Shown here in pieces: positions 1 to 9,718 of a stretch of DNA of 64,000 bases. The DNA lies in the NCBI GenBank assembly GCA_029882355.1, contig JAOUKV010000010.1, positions 1-64,000 of the forward strand, in the 5' to 3' direction. The notes beneath the pieces were generated by a model. It made no database searches. It was not told the DNA's origin and worked only from the letters and a program-made list of their open reading frames with translations. Origin of the DNA: Gammaproteobacteria bacterium. GTDB lineage: Bacteria > Pseudomonadota > Gammaproteobacteria > SZUA-229. A program made the position numbers and the translations under genes. Every line of letters starts with the position of its first letter. Position 1 is the first letter of the stretch.

Positions 1-396
1 CAGCGTGTTCGGATACGCCGTTTCTTCAACGAACAGGAACGCAGCCCTCACAACGGCCTGGACATAGCCGCCGTTACCGGTACACCGATCATAGCCACCG
101 CTGATGGCACCGTCATCGATGCCGGTGACTTCTTCTTCAGCGGCAACATGATTTTCCTCGATCACGGCCAAGGCATTATCAGCCTGTACGCACATATGGA
201 TCGCATTGACGTAAAACCCGGCGACATAGTCAAACAGGGGCAGCTCATAGGAGCAGTAGGTTCAACAGGTCGAGCCACCGGTCCCCACCTGCACTTCGCT
301 GTATTCGCCAACAAAGTCCTGATCGACCCGATCTATATGCTGCCTAAACATCCAGAATTAGTGGCAAAAAAACCACAAATAGCTGCCAAACCCTGA
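1..396 (+). CDS. M23 (LytM) family metallopeptidase, 3' part only
   Basis: The reading frame is already open at base 1, so the N-terminus lies outside the window; 131 residues are visible. They form an M23/LytM peptidase domain. The zinc-site motifs are intact: HNGLD (HxxxD) near visible residues 19-23 and GPHLHF (HxH) about 80 residues later, with the usual YAHM and PGD-V-QGQ-IG segments between them. Known members cut peptidoglycan cross-bridges in the periplasm. Unlike NlpD further on, this copy keeps all expected metal ligands, so it is probably an active endopeptidase. The tail after the domain is short and lysine/proline-rich. It ends about 100 bp before infA on the same strand. The missing N-terminus, probably with a signal peptide and beta-rich or coiled-coil region, prevents a subfamily call. 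Confidence 0.9.
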   Translation, partial: QRVRIRRFFNEQERSPHNGLDIAAVTGTPIIATADGTVIDAGDFFFSGNMIFLDHGQGIISLYAHMDRIDVKPGDIVKQGQLIGAVGSTGRATGPHLHFAVFANKVLIDPIYMLPKHPELVAKKPQIAAKP

Positions 397-497
397 AAAC
401 TATATTCGCAGAAAGCCACAAAAGACTTGCGTTCAGCCTAGAATTAACGATAATTACGTCGCTTTAGTACAATCCTTGAATCACATACCGGTAAAAC

Positions 498-716
498 ATG
501 GCAAAAGAAGAAGCAATACAAATGGAAGGCACGGTTCTTGAAACCCTTCCCAACACAATGTTCCGTGTTGAACTCGAAAATGGCCACAAAGTCATTGCCC
601 ACATTTCTGGAAAAATGCGCAAGCATTACATCCGAATCATGACTGGTGATGCAGTTACCGTAGAACTCACTCCCTACGATCTTGAAAAAGGCCGTATTAT
701 TTATCGCGCTAAGTAG
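498..716 (+). CDS. infA: Translation initiation factor IF-1
   Basis: A 72-residue protein, the exact usual length of IF-1, beginning [11 protein letters not shown] and ending GRIIYRAK. It is a single S1-like OB fold. It binds the ribosomal A site of the 30S subunit with IF-2 and IF-3 during initiation. The signature segments [21 protein letters not shown] and [13 protein letters not shown] are all present. It faces clpSA tail to tail, a common gammaproteobacterial neighbourhood, and shares the terminator at 742-776 with clpA. The Shine-Dalgarno region is weak (CCGGTAAA just upstream). Identification is secure. Confidence 0.98.
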   Translation: MAKEEAIQMEGTVLETLPNTMFRVELENGHKVIAHISGKMRKHYIRIMTGDAVTVELTPYDLEKGRIIYRAK

Positions 717-741
717 TTTTTACTCGATAATCTGAACACAT

Positions 742-776
742 AAAAAAAGCCTGTCATCACTGACAGGCTTTTTTAT
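742..776. terminator. Bidirectional rho-independent terminator between infA and clpA
   Basis: An A-run, then the perfect inverted repeat AAGCCTGTCA / TGACAGGCTT with a four-base loop, then a T-run. Read on either strand it gives a GC-rich hairpin followed by U residues. It lies between the convergent ends of infA (+) and clpA (-) and should stop both transcripts. Confidence 0.93.
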
Positions 777-813
777 TATCTTAAGTATCCCGTTTACACA
801 TTACAAAATAATA

Positions 814-3072
814 TTAAGCTTCCTCAGCTTTAGGTTCAGATGCCGACTCCGTCTGAATATCCAGCTCCCCATCACGTACAGAAACTTTTACATGACCGCC
901 ATGCGCTAACTCACCAAACAACAAAGCGTTCGCCAATGGTTTTTTGAGATATTCCTGAATAACTCGTGCCATGGGTCGAGCCCCCATCTTCGGATCATAA
1001 CCTTTCTCACCCAACCATTGTCTGGCAGTTTCATCGACATGAATACCCACCTTCTTCGCATCTAACTGCATTTCAAGTTCAACCAGGAATTTATCGACCA
1101 CATGCGATAATGTTGTTTTGTCCAATGCACCAAATTGCACAATAGCATCAAGCCGATTTCTAAATTCTGGCGTAAAGATTTTTTTCAGCTCTTCCGCACC
1201 GTCGAGTTCATTATCCTGTTTTGTGAAGCCCATTGAATGACGATCCATCATCTGCGCACCGGCATTAGAGGTCATTACCAATATCACATTTCTGAAATCA
1301 GTTTTACGGCCGTTACTATCGGTTAGCGTACCGTGATCCATAACCTGCAATAAAATATTGAAGACTTCGGGATGAGCTTTTTCGATTTCATCGAGCAACA
1401 ATACTGAATGCGGTTGTTTATTGATGGCTTCGGTTAGTAACCCGCCATCATCAAAACCGACGTAACCTGGAGGCGCACCTAATAATCTGGACACAGTGTG
1501 TCGCTCCATGTATTCAGACATGTCAAAACGAACCAGCTCAACACCCATAATAGTAGCGAGCTGTTTGCAAACTTCAGTTTTACCAACACCGGTAGGTCCA
1601 GTAAACAAGAACGAACCAATTGGTTTTTCAGGATTACCCAAACCAGAGCGAGACATACGAATAGCAGTGGACAGTGACTCAATAGCATCGTTCTGCCCGA
1701 ATACCACTAGATTTAAATCACGATCAATATTCTTAAGCACTTCAGTATCTGTTGTCGATACCGTTTTCGGTGGAATACGCGCAATTTTGGCGACAATATT
1801 TTCAATATCATGTACATTAATTGAAGCCTTGCTTGGCTTACCACTTAACTGACGATGTGCACCGGCTTCATCAATAACATCGATGGCTTTATCCGGCAAG
1901 AAACGATCAGTGATATAACGCTCTGATAATTCGGCAGCAGAACGTAATGCATTATTACTGTATTTCACATCATGATGTTCTTCAAAACGTGTTCTCAAAC
2001 CTTTTAGAATTTCAATAGTTTCTTCAACGCTAGGTTCTGGCAAATCTATTTTCTGGAAGCGACGAGCTAAGGCATGATCTTTTTCAAAAATGCTACGGAA
2101 TTCACTGTATGTGGTTGAACCTATGCATTTAAGATCACCGGAAGCTAATACAGGTTTGATCAGATTCGAGGCATCCATGACACCACCAGATGCTGAACCA
2201 GCGCCAATAATAGTATGAATTTCATCGATAAATAAAATTGAACCTTTGCGCTGCTTTAAATGTTTCAAAACGGCTTTTAAACGTTTTTCAAAATCACCAC
2301 GATATTTAGTACCCGCCACCAGCGCGCCTAAATCCAGTGAATAAATCGTGCAATCATTTAATATTTCGGGCACTTCTTTATCGACAATTCTTTTTGCCAG
2401 ACCTTCAGCCAATGCAGTTTTACCAACACCTGCTTCACCAACTAACAAGGGATTATTTTTTCTTCGACGACACAGGGTTTGAATGGTGCGTTCGATTTCA
2501 TCTTCACGACCAATCAGCGGATCAATATGGCCTTGCATGGCTCGTTGATTAAGATTAGTAGTAAAGTTTTCTAATGGCTGTTGATCAGGATCATTATTGG
2601 CTTCTTCAGTGACATCATCCATACCTTCAAGATCATCAGAAATTTTGGTGATGCCGTGTGAAATATAGTTAACAATATCAAGGCGATTAACATTCTGTTG
2701 GTTGAGTAAATAAACAGCCTGAGATTCCTGCTCACCAAACATAGCAACCAGCACATTCGCACCGACCACTTCTTTTTTTCCTGAGGATTGAACATGAAAA
2801 ACCGCACGCTGCAAGACTCTCTGGAAGCCTAGCGTAGGCTGCACTTCACCGCCGATAACATCACCGAAAACAGGTGTGTTTTTTTCAAGATACTCATCCA
2901 GCTCACTGGATAGCAGATTAAGATCAGCACCACAGGCCTGCAGTACTGAATTAGCGCTACTATTATCCAGCAACGCCAATAACAGATGTTCAACTGTTAT
3001 GTATTCATGTCGCTTATCACGCGCCATATTGAAGGCATCATTCAATGACGTTTCAAGCTCTTTACTCAACAT
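814..3072 (-). CDS. clpA: ATP-dependent Clp protease ATPase subunit ClpA
   Basis: A 752-residue class I AAA+ unfoldase that feeds substrates into the ClpP peptidase in the cytoplasm. Order: Clp N-domain (about 1-145, where ClpS docks), acidic linker, first AAA+ module with Walker A GEAGVGKT at 212-219 and Walker B LFIDEIHT, then a second module with [19 protein letters not shown] and the sensor-2 GARPM segment. The [10 protein letters not shown]-like pore loop is present as [13 protein letters not shown]. The length matches E. coli ClpA and there is no ClpB-type middle coiled coil. The start ATG follows a good GAGGT site. It lies 49 bp downstream of clpS, so the two are almost certainly co-transcribed. 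The acidic tail after residue 735 is slightly longer than usual. Confidence 0.97.
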   Translation of the reverse strand: MLSKELETSLNDAFNMARDKRHEYITVEHLLLALLDNSSANSVLQACGADLNLLSSELDEYLEKNTPVFGDVIGGEVQPTLGFQRVLQRAVFHVQSSGKKEVVGANVLVAMFGEQESQAVYLLNQQNVNRLDIVNYISHGITKISDDLEGMDDVTEEANNDPDQQPLENFTTNLNQRAMQGHIDPLIGREDEIERTIQTLCRRRKNNPLLVGEAGVGKTALAEGLAKRIVDKEVPEILNDCTIYSLDLGALVAGTKYRGDFEKRLKAVLKHLKQRKGSILFIDEIHTIIGAGSASGGVMDASNLIKPVLASGDLKCIGSTTYSEFRSIFEKDHALARRFQKIDLPEPSVEETIEILKGLRTRFEEHHDVKYSNNALRSAAELSERYITDRFLPDKAIDVIDEAGAHRQLSGKPSKASINVHDIENIVAKIARIPPKTVSTTDTEVLKNIDRDLNLVVFGQNDAIESLSTAIRMSRSGLGNPEKPIGSFLFTGPTGVGKTEVCKQLATIMGVELVRFDMSEYMERHTVSRLLGAPPGYVGFDDGGLLTEAINKQPHSVLLLDEIEKAHPEVFNILLQVMDHGTLTDSNGRKTDFRNVILVMTSNAGAQMMDRHSMGFTKQDNELDGAEELKKIFTPEFRNRLDAIVQFGALDKTTLSHVVDKFLVELEMQLDAKKVGIHVDETARQWLGEKGYDPKMGARPMARVIQEYLKKPLANALLFGELAHGGHVKVSVRDGELDIQTESASEPKAEEA

Positions 3073-3121
3073 AACATTACCTCTTTAACAATGTACAAAT
3101 ACCAATTAGTTATGGTTATCT

Positions 3122-3445
3122 TTATGCTTCCTCCATGGTACACATTAATGGGTGCTGATTAACTCGTGAAAACTCATTCACCTGATCAACTTTAGTCTCG
3201 GCTATTTCATAACTAAAAATGCCACAGACCCCCTTTCCTTTAGTATGCACTGCCATCATAACCCGAGTCGCTTTATCTGAATCCATACCGAAAAAAAGAT
3301 TTAAGACCTCAACAACAAACTCCATAGGAGTATAGTCATCATTCATCAAAACAACCTTATATTGCCGTGGTTCATCTAGCTTTGGCTGATCTTCTTCAAC
3401 AGCCAGACCATCATCTAAATCAAAATCGTTTTGCTGATTACTCAT
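3122..3445 (-). CDS. clpS: ClpA adaptor protein ClpS
   Basis: A 107-residue adaptor that recognises N-degron substrates and hands them to ClpAP. A flexible acidic N-terminus (about 1-25) precedes the folded domain, which starts at [19 protein letters not shown], the hallmark N-end-rule binding motif, and continues through [24 protein letters not shown]. Acid residues of the NDD motif that bind the substrate alpha-amine are present. It sits directly upstream of clpA on the same strand. The Shine-Dalgarno stretch (AGAAGAG) is close to the ATG. Confidence 0.97.
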   Translation of the reverse strand: MSNQQNDFDLDDGLAVEEDQPKLDEPRQYKVVLMNDDYTPMEFVVEVLNLFFGMDSDKATRVMMAVHTKGKGVCGIFSYEIAETKVDQVNEFSRVNQHPLMCTMEEA

Positions 3446-3594
3446 TCTCTTCTAACGCTCACTCTCAGTGTAGAACATGTTTTGAATTTTGTAGAAACAA
3501 TTACTCATCAATGTGACTCATTTACCGACTAATGGTTACAGATATCCAGACATAGTCTTAGTATGGGGGAAGTTTGATAATTCAAGAGTAATAT

Positions 3595-3735
3595 CTATAT
3601 CTGCCGTGACTTTTCAATGGCCTGTATAAATTTCTCTATTTTCAAAGGCTTGGAGACATTGCTGCAATGCTTGAATAATAATTGCAGCTATTTTACATCA
3701 GGAGCTACTAATACAGTAGCCCCGATTCAATCGAC
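3595..3735 (-). pseudogene. Short remnant resembling the end of a response-regulator receiver domain
   Basis: Directly after the LPP20 stop codon, the minus strand encodes in one frame GATVLVAPDVK, a TAG stop, then LQLLFKHCSNVSKPLKIE and KFIQAIEKSRQI before a final stop at 3595. The SKPLKIEKFIQAIEKS stretch resembles beta-5/alpha-5 of a CheY-like receiver, with its conserved Lys-Pro. There is no start codon or upstream domain, and the frame is interrupted, so this is not a functional gene. I infer a decayed leftover of a larger gene; the family assignment rests on a short match and is tentative. Confidence 0.35.
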
Positions 3736-4773
3736 TTAATCTATGCTGGAAAAACCCAATAACGTGGCTTTCAGCTCTTGATTCAATACCTTCTCTACCG
3801 ATGCCATCAGACGCTGATTTAATGGCCCCTCACTTGAAGCTGATACCTTGAGAGGCCAGGTTTTATTACCCAATACCTTACCTTCTGCAGAGGTTAATCG
3901 TAGCATCAGCGTGCCTCGTAACCAGTACCAGTTCTGATTTTTAACAGGAGATTGAATCTCCAGCCCTGAAGCCAGAACATAACTGTTTGAATCGTTTAAT
4001 GATTCAGGGAAACCGGATTTAGACATAGCCCCTTTGAGCAGCTTATCCAGACCACCTACAGCATCCTGCAGTATTTCAGGTTTCATATTTAGCGATGACA
4101 AACTGGCTTCCAGTTGTGCATTCAATTCAGCTCGGTTCCACTTCGACTTATCACCCTGACCACTAAGATCAATCACTTTAAGCGTCTTTTGCAAGGCAGA
4201 ACGTTTATCTTGCGAGGCCAGCACGCGTTGATATGCGGCAATTTTTTGCAACGGATTTGACTTGGATTCAATACTACTCAATTCAAAGTCAGTTTCTTTG
4301 TCCAGACGACTCATTTCTTCGCGAATATTGTTACCTGCCTGGTGACGATCCAGCACAGCCAGGGCATAAAAAGTCAAATCTCGCGATTGCCACTGTTCAG
4401 CAACACGCGCACCATCAATAATCTTATTGGTTTGTATATTGATGTTCTGGTTAATTCGCTGCGACTTATCAACTGATTCAGCACCATTTTTAATCGCCAC
4501 ATGTGTGTCCTGGCGTGTGGTTGATGATTCACGTATACGTAGCTCGAAAACCTTACTCAAATTAGCCAAGGCTCGATCTTTTGCTCGTTCCATGTTCGAT
4601 GCAGAGCCAGTTGCTACCACATACTGGGAGTTTGGATAACTTAATGGCTCACCATTAACCCAGTCGGGCTGGTTTGCATTCACCACAGAGGTAGATTGCA
4701 TGCAGCCTGTCAAAAGCAGGCATGAGAAGAAAAGCCATTTACTTAAGTACTGATTACCATAGATACTTTTCAT
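3736..4773 (-). CDS. LPP20-family outer-membrane lipoprotein
   Basis: A 345-residue lipoprotein with a signal peptide and lipobox LLTGC (Cys near residue 24). Residues about 37-150 resemble the LPP20 family: PDWVNGEPLSYPNSQYVVATGSAS followed by an alpha/beta region rich in RESSTTRQ. The rest is a helical middle section and a beta-rich end with no motif I recognise. Its ATG overlaps the stop of the upstream COG3014-like gene by one base (TAATG), so translation is coupled. It is the last gene of the LpoB-COG3014-LPP20 operon. LPP20 relatives include Helicobacter LPP20 and Vibrio flagellar FlgP; here no flagellar genes are near, so a general envelope role is more likely. Confidence 0.75.
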   Translation of the reverse strand: MKSIYGNQYLSKWLFFSCLLLTGCMQSTSVVNANQPDWVNGEPLSYPNSQYVVATGSASNMERAKDRALANLSKVFELRIRESSTTRQDTHVAIKNGAESVDKSQRINQNINIQTNKIIDGARVAEQWQSRDLTFYALAVLDRHQAGNNIREEMSRLDKETDFELSSIESKSNPLQKIAAYQRVLASQDKRSALQKTLKVIDLSGQGDKSKWNRAELNAQLEASLSSLNMKPEILQDAVGGLDKLLKGAMSKSGFPESLNDSNSYVLASGLEIQSPVKNQNWYWLRGTLMLRLTSAEGKVLGNKTWPLKVSASSEGPLNQRLMASVEKVLNQELKATLLGFSSID

Positions 4774-6104
4774 TACAATTTCCTATTTTTGTCCGCCATT
4801 ACGACCAAACTCATATTAGGAGCAACCCAGTGCTCGGTTATAAAGCTACTCTTTCCCGACTTGATAAGAATCTCTTTCTCTATCCTGTCGACTAATCTAC
4901 CGGAAGCATTATAAATATCAATGTTGACCTTATTCATACCGACAGGAAGCTTTACTCTCGCCATTTGAATAGTTTGCGGCAGGGTTATCCAGCTGCGAGT
5001 ATCAGCTTGCTCTGATACTACATTGAACGCAGTCGCAAGAAACCCCGCCAAAGCACCGCCTTTTTCTTCAACCGTACTTTGAGTCTTATGCTTAACTACA
5101 GCACGCGCGATAGCACGCGTTGTGATTATTGGCAGATCATTATTGAGTGCAGCTCTGGCTAAACCATCAATATTCTCTACCAATTCTAAATTCGCTACCA
5201 GTTTATGATTAGTGCTCAAACGTGCAGAAAAACGTTGCTGCGGATCAGGATATGATGGTATAGCAATTTTAACGGTATCAGTCACTTCATTAGTGACCGC
5301 AGAAATCGACACCTCTTTTCGAACTGGTGCTAAACCACTATTTAGTATGACAATGAGCTCACCAAAACCTTTAGTTAAAACCTCAGGTTTAAATTTTTTC
5401 ATTTTTAACTCTTTTTTAAGAGCACGAAATTCATCATCAAAACCTTCATTAGCCAGACTACGTAACAAATCCATTTTTAATACTGTTGGCACACCAAAAG
5501 TTTGCTTCTGCGAAGTCGATTTATAAACGTCTTTGGCCTGGCGGTAAGAGATCACAGCTTGATCTTTCTCTCCAAGCTCCTCATAAATCATGCCAGACAA
5601 ATAACGTACAAAGGGATCATCTTCTGGATCATCACCCCATTCCATCATTTTTACTTCAGCTTGCTTCATTTCAATACGCGCTGAATCAAAATCATCCAAC
5701 TGAATATAATTCATCGCCATATAAGCATGCAGTAAGACCTGTTCATAACGGTCACCGCTAAAACTACGCAAAGTATCATTAACGATCAACGCACCAGCCT
5801 GTTCAGTGACACTGACACCATAAAGCTCTTCTATATTCTTTTTGGCAACTTCGAAGATTTGGTTACTACCTTGATAATCCCTTTTCATGCGCCGTAACAT
5901 GCCTTTATTTAGACTTGCCAGAACTTCATCTTCGCTAGAGTTTTCATTTTCTGCGATAGCAAGAGCATTACTAACACGCCCAGCCGCCAACTCAGCTTGC
6001 ATTGATACGGCTTTGCTACCTAGCCCCATACAACCTGTTAAGAATAGTGATAAAAAAACAGAAGATAGAAGAATCGTTCTCATCAACAAACTATGTATAG
6101 TCAT
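4773..6104 (-). CDS. COG3014-like TPR lipoprotein
   Basis: A 443-residue predicted lipoprotein with signal peptide and lipobox FLTGC (about residues 21-25). Residues about 40-230 form helical, TPR-like repeats (for example EQVLLHAYMAMNYIQLDDFDSA and YLSGMIYEELGEKDQAVISY patterns). The C-terminal half is beta-rich with an ARAAVKHKTQ-type segment and a final immunoglobulin-like stretch. This architecture matches the uncharacterised COG3014 family, which commonly neighbours LpoB- and LPP20-like genes. It lies 41 bp downstream of the LpoB-like gene. A scaffolding role in the outer membrane or periplasm is likely, but no biochemical function can be read from the sequence. The first ATG is used; a second at codon 8 would also leave an intact signal peptide. 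Confidence 0.75.
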   Translation of the reverse strand: MTIHSLLMRTILLSSVFLSLFLTGCMGLGSKAVSMQAELAAGRVSNALAIAENENSSEDEVLASLNKGMLRRMKRDYQGSNQIFEVAKKNIEELYGVSVTEQAGALIVNDTLRSFSGDRYEQVLLHAYMAMNYIQLDDFDSARIEMKQAEVKMMEWGDDPEDDPFVRYLSGMIYEELGEKDQAVISYRQAKDVYKSTSQKQTFGVPTVLKMDLLRSLANEGFDDEFRALKKELKMKKFKPEVLTKGFGELIVILNSGLAPVRKEVSISAVTNEVTDTVKIAIPSYPDPQQRFSARLSTNHKLVANLELVENIDGLARAALNNDLPIITTRAIARAVVKHKTQSTVEEKGGALAGFLATAFNVVSEQADTRSWITLPQTIQMARVKLPVGMNKVNIDIYNASGRLVDRIEKEILIKSGKSSFITEHWVAPNMSLVVMADKNRKL

Positions 6105-6145
6105 TACTTAATATTCCCTGATAAATTCAAAAAATCATTATTGGT

Positions 6146-6760
6146 TTATAAACGAATACCGCTACGCTCAACTGATTTTTTGATCTTCTGCTGACCCGCC
6201 CAAACCACACGATTGCTAGACAAATCAATCAAGGTCAAATCAACCTGATAAAAACGGACCTGGTCACCATCCGCAGCATCGATAATAGTATTGATCGATC
6301 CCTTCAACATAAAATCAGCGCCTGCTTCATTACCCATTGCCTTTCTGGTTGCTTCGGACGCATTCAGATCCTGATCCATACGCTCTTTACGAATTTCAGT
6401 ACGCTCTTTACTAGAAGCAACAAAACTCACTTCGCCTGAATTAATCAAGGCACGTTGAATATCAGCAATAAAAGTTCGTGTATTGATATGTTCGTGAGAC
6501 AAATTACGTACCTTGCCAACAATCACTGTCGGCATCTGATTATGTTTAGCCGTATATTTACTCAACCAACGTTGTGATAAAACATCCTGAATCATTTCCT
6601 GAGAAACTTTTCTAGAGTCAGTGTCATTCCAGTTACCACTTAAATCTTTTACTGAATTTGGGTCTTCTCGTGTAATCGTTGGTTTACAGGCAACCATGCC
6701 AGCAACCAAACCTAATACCAAAAACACACTCATTAATTTACGGAAACTACGTACAAACAT
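6146..6760 (-). CDS. LpoB-family penicillin-binding-protein activator lipoprotein
   Basis: A 204-residue lipoprotein, close to the 213 residues of E. coli LpoB. The lipobox is GMVAC (Cys near residue 25). The folded domain starts near residue 60 with EMIQDVLSQRWL, followed by PTVIVGKVRNLSHEHINTRTF and the ADFMLKGSIN...YQVDLTLIDLSSNRVVWAGQ region typical of the PF13036 fold. E. coli LpoB spans the periplasm from the outer membrane to stimulate PBP1b. The proline-rich disordered linker of E. coli LpoB is missing here, so the reach is shorter, and the partner may differ. It is the first gene of the three-lipoprotein operon, with a strong AAGGAGTG ribosome-binding site. Confidence 0.85.
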   Translation of the reverse strand: MFVRSFRKLMSVFLVLGLVAGMVACKPTITREDPNSVKDLSGNWNDTDSRKVSQEMIQDVLSQRWLSKYTAKHNQMPTVIVGKVRNLSHEHINTRTFIADIQRALINSGEVSFVASSKERTEIRKERMDQDLNASEATRKAMGNEAGADFMLKGSINTIIDAADGDQVRFYQVDLTLIDLSSNRVVWAGQQKIKKSVERSGIRL

Positions 6761-6910
6761 GGTTCACTCCTTTTTTAGAATTCATAACAGTTAAATTGAT
6801 GTGGCTTTTATACCACTTAATTCAGAAAAAATCACAACAAACGTATAGAAACCAACACTTTTTCTTGTTCTAAAGTTGCACAGGTCTAGCACAACAGGTA
6901 TCTTCCTCAC

Positions 6911-8224
6911 ATGAAAAATGTAAGCACACTATTACACGCTCGCTGGATTATCCCTGTAGACGGGAATGAACACTGTCTAGCCGATCACAGTATCGCCATT
7001 CACGAAGAACGTATCCTTGATATTCTGCCCACAGTCAGAGCCAAAGAGACATATCATGCGCAAACTGAAATTGATTATTCAAACCACGCAATAATACCCG
7101 GACTGATTAATGCGCATACCCATGCTGCGATGAGTTTATTCCGTGGTATGGCAGATGATCTAGCGCTGATGGACTGGCTGACAAATCATATCTGGCCTGC
7201 TGAAAACCGGTGGGTGAATGAAGATTTTGTACAGCTGGGCACAGAACTGGCCTGCGCAGAAATGCTACGTAGTGGCACCACCTGCTTCAATGACATGTAC
7301 TTTTTCCCTGATGTCGCTGCCCGCGTTGCCCATAAGGCAGGAATGCGAGCAACAGTTGGCCTGATTGCGCTCGATTTCCCAACCATCTGGGCACGCGATG
7401 CTGATGAATATATCGACAAAGGCTTGATCGTACACGATGAATATCGTGGCAATGCATTAATCGACACAGCATTTGCACCGCATGCGCCTTACACCATTTC
7501 TGATCAGCCACTACAAAAAATACGTATGCTGGCCGATGAGCTGGATTTGCCGATACACATGCACATCCACGAAACAGCGTTTGAAGTCGATGAGGCAGTT
7601 AAGAATACTGGCAAACGCCCTTTGCAAAGACTGGCTGATCTGGGTTTGATTTCCCCCAACCTGATAGCCGTTCACATGACCCAGCTAGTACCTGATGAAA
7701 TCGATCAGCTAGCCGCAGCGGGCAGCCATATTGTGCACTGCCCTGAATCCAACCTGAAACTGGCCAGCGGCTTTTGTCAGGTCAAACAGTTACTGGATGC
7801 AGGCATTAATGTTGCTCTGGGCACTGATAGTGCCTCCAGCAACAACGACCTCGACATGTTCGGCGAAATGAAAACAGCCGCTCTGTTAGCCAAAGGTGTT
7901 TCAGGTGATGCCACGGCGGTACCAGCTCATCAGGCACTCACTATGGCAACCATTAACGGCGCGAAGGCACTGGGCATTAGCGATAAAACCGGCTCACTCA
8001 GCATTGGTAAATACGCTGATCTGATCGCGGTTGATTTCTCTTCGGTTGAAGCCTCGCCAGTGTATGACCCAATCTCACATTTAGTTTATTGCTGTGGTCG
8101 TGAGCAGGTTGCCGATGCCTGGGTAGCGGGTAAACATATTATGAAAAACCGAACCATTACCACGCTGGATATTGATCGCATCAAACAGGCCGCCAATGAA
8201 TTTAGCGCAAAACTGAACAGCTAA
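6911..8224 (+). CDS. mtaD: 5-methylthioadenosine/S-adenosylhomocysteine deaminase
   Basis: A 437-residue TRZ/ATZ-type amidohydrolase that deaminates S-adenosylhomocysteine, methylthioadenosine or related adenosines to the inosyl forms in the cytoplasm. Metal and catalytic motifs are visible: NAHTHAAM (HxH), GTTCFNDMYF, HMHIHET, the VHMTQL histidine, HCPESNLKLASG and GTDSASSNNDLDM. It starts the mtaD-ubiG-phosphatase block, a conserved order in Pseudomonas, where the UbiG reaction makes S-adenosylhomocysteine as by-product. Substrate choice between SAH, MTA and other nucleosides cannot be settled by sequence. It is divergent from the LpoB-like gene across 150 bp. Confidence 0.88.
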   Translation: MKNVSTLLHARWIIPVDGNEHCLADHSIAIHEERILDILPTVRAKETYHAQTEIDYSNHAIIPGLINAHTHAAMSLFRGMADDLALMDWLTNHIWPAENRWVNEDFVQLGTELACAEMLRSGTTCFNDMYFFPDVAARVAHKAGMRATVGLIALDFPTIWARDADEYIDKGLIVHDEYRGNALIDTAFAPHAPYTISDQPLQKIRMLADELDLPIHMHIHETAFEVDEAVKNTGKRPLQRLADLGLISPNLIAVHMTQLVPDEIDQLAAAGSHIVHCPESNLKLASGFCQVKQLLDAGINVALGTDSASSNNDLDMFGEMKTAALLAKGVSGDATAVPAHQALTMATINGAKALGISDKTGSLSIGKYADLIAVDFSSVEASPVYDPISHLVYCCGREQVADAWVAGKHIMKNRTITTLDIDRIKQAANEFSAKLNS

Positions 8225-8252
8225 ACACCGCTTTAGTTTAGAATAGACACCC

Positions 8253-8972
8253 ATGAACACAGCTAACACCGAACACAATGTAGACCCCGCAGAAATCCAG
8301 AAATTCGAAGCACTGGCCAGCCGCTGGTGGGATAAAAGCGGCGAATTCAAAGCCCTGCATGAAATGAACCCGATCCGACTGAATTTCATCAATACCAATA
8401 GTCCTTTATCAGAAAAAGCTGTGCTGGATGTCGGTTGCGGTGGCGGTATTCTCACTGAAAGCATGGCGCGTGCTGGGGCAACGGCAACTGGCATCGATAT
8501 GGGTAAAGCACCTCTTTCTATAGCACGCTTACACGCCATGGAAGAAGGGCTGGAAATTGAATATATTCAAACCACGGTTGAAGCCCATGCGGCTGAACGA
8601 ACTGCCCGCTATGATGTAGTGACGTGCATGGAAATGCTTGAACACGTACCCGATCCTGCCTCCATCATCAATGCCTGCGCACAGCTGGTAAAACCTGGTG
8701 GATACCTGTATTTCTCCACCATCAACCGAAATGCCAAATCTTATCTATTCGCCATACTTGGTGCTGAGTACATGATGAAAATGTTGCCCAAGGGCACACA
8801 CGACTACAGCAAATTCATCCGCCCTTCAGAGCTGGATATTTGGGCGAGGCAGGCACAACTGGAATTATCAGGCATTGAAGGCATTAGCTTCAATCCGCTG
8901 ACCAATATGTTCCGCAGTAGCCGCGACGTCGATATCAATTACATGGTCTGTTACCAACGCCCGGCAGAATAG
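8253..8972 (+). CDS. ubiG: Ubiquinone biosynthesis O-methyltransferase UbiG
   Basis: A 239-residue class I SAM-dependent methyltransferase; the length matches E. coli UbiG (240). UbiG performs both O-methylations in ubiquinone biosynthesis. Motif I is [10 protein letters not shown] (near residue 59), followed by GIDMGKAPL and [11 protein letters not shown]. The family-specific start [30 protein letters not shown] and the membrane-interacting segment with [10 protein letters not shown] are present. It lies 28 bp after mtaD and 8 bp before the phosphatase gene, so all three are probably co-transcribed. UbiA is at 52054-52944, so the pathway is active in this organism. Confidence 0.97.
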   Translation: MNTANTEHNVDPAEIQKFEALASRWWDKSGEFKALHEMNPIRLNFINTNSPLSEKAVLDVGCGGGILTESMARAGATATGIDMGKAPLSIARLHAMEEGLEIEYIQTTVEAHAAERTARYDVVTCMEMLEHVPDPASIINACAQLVKPGGYLYFSTINRNAKSYLFAILGAEYMMKMLPKGTHDYSKFIRPSELDIWARQAQLELSGIEGISFNPLTNMFRSSRDVDINYMVCYQRPAE

Positions 8973-8980
8973 CTTCTTCC

Positions 8981-9628
8981 ATGATTAAAACCGTTCTGTT
9001 CGATCTTGATGGCACCCTTATTGATACCGCGCCCGATATGGCAGCCGCGCTCGATCAACTCTGTCGTGAAGAAGACCAATTATTACTACCCTTTTACAAA
9101 GTTCGCCCTGTAGTTTCAGATGGCAGCGTTGCACTGGTCAACCTCGCCTTCGGCAATGATCTTGAAGAAGAGCGACTGGAACACCTGAAAAGCCGCTACC
9201 TCGAAATATATGCAGAAAAAATCGCCGTGCATTCAAAACTATTTGATGGCATGCAAGGTGTGCTCGATCACATCGAACGACAAGGGTTGAACTGGGGCGT
9301 TGTCACCAACAAACCCGGCTGGCTAACACTGCCGTTAATGGAGGCACTGGGACTGACACAATACGCCGCCTGCATTGTCAGTGGAGACACCACCGAGAAC
9401 CGCAAACCCCATCCTGAACCTATGTACCATGCCTGTGAGCTGGCTGGCAGCAAGGCAGAAGAATGCATGTATGTCGGTGATGCCCACCGCGATATTGAAG
9501 CGGGTAACAACGCCAGCATGAAAACACTAATCGCGCTGTATGGCTACATTGGCGAAAATGAAGACACCAATAAGTGGAAGGCTAATCATTCCATCAGTAA
9601 ACCAGAAGAAATTTTGCAACATCTTTAA
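8981..9628 (+). CDS. mupP: HAD-family phosphatase, probably MupP (MurNAc-6-phosphate phosphatase)
   Basis: A 215-residue HAD hydrolase with motif I DLDGTLIDT (8-16, nucleophile and acid Asp), motif II VVTNKPG, a lysine in ENRKPHPEP and motif IV GDAHRDIEAG. A small helical cap lies between motifs I and II. On sequence alone it resembles phosphoglycolate phosphatase (Gph). I favour MupP because it directly follows mtaD-ubiG, as in Pseudomonas, where this locus encodes MupP, the phosphatase of the cell-wall recycling bypass with AnmK and AmgK. Gph remains the alternative. There are only 8 bp after ubiG. Confidence 0.75.
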   Translation: MIKTVLFDLDGTLIDTAPDMAAALDQLCREEDQLLLPFYKVRPVVSDGSVALVNLAFGNDLEEERLEHLKSRYLEIYAEKIAVHSKLFDGMQGVLDHIERQGLNWGVVTNKPGWLTLPLMEALGLTQYAACIVSGDTTENRKPHPEPMYHACELAGSKAEECMYVGDAHRDIEAGNNASMKTLIALYGYIGENEDTNKWKANHSISKPEEILQHL

Positions 9629-9660
9629 CATTACAAAACACCACACCCAGACTCATTTTT

Positions 9661-9692
9661 TTGAGAAAGGACAGGCATAAATTCTGTATAAT
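9661..9692 (+). promoter_or_regulatory. Candidate sigma-70 promoter for thrC
   Basis: A consensus TATAAT -10 box at 9687-9692 is directly preceded by TG. The nearest -35-like hexamer, TTGAGA at 9661-9666, is 20 bp away, longer than ideal, so the promoter probably relies on its -10 region. The predicted transcription start near 9699 gives a leader of about 20 nt before the thrC ATG at 9719. Confidence 0.45.
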
Positions 9693-9718
9693 TCGTAAAA
9701 AATATTTTTGGATCACAC

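Noticed and set aside
1479-2807. Overlapping frames inside clpA on both strands
   Set aside because: clpA is complete and well conserved across the full stretch; the others are out-of-frame shadows.
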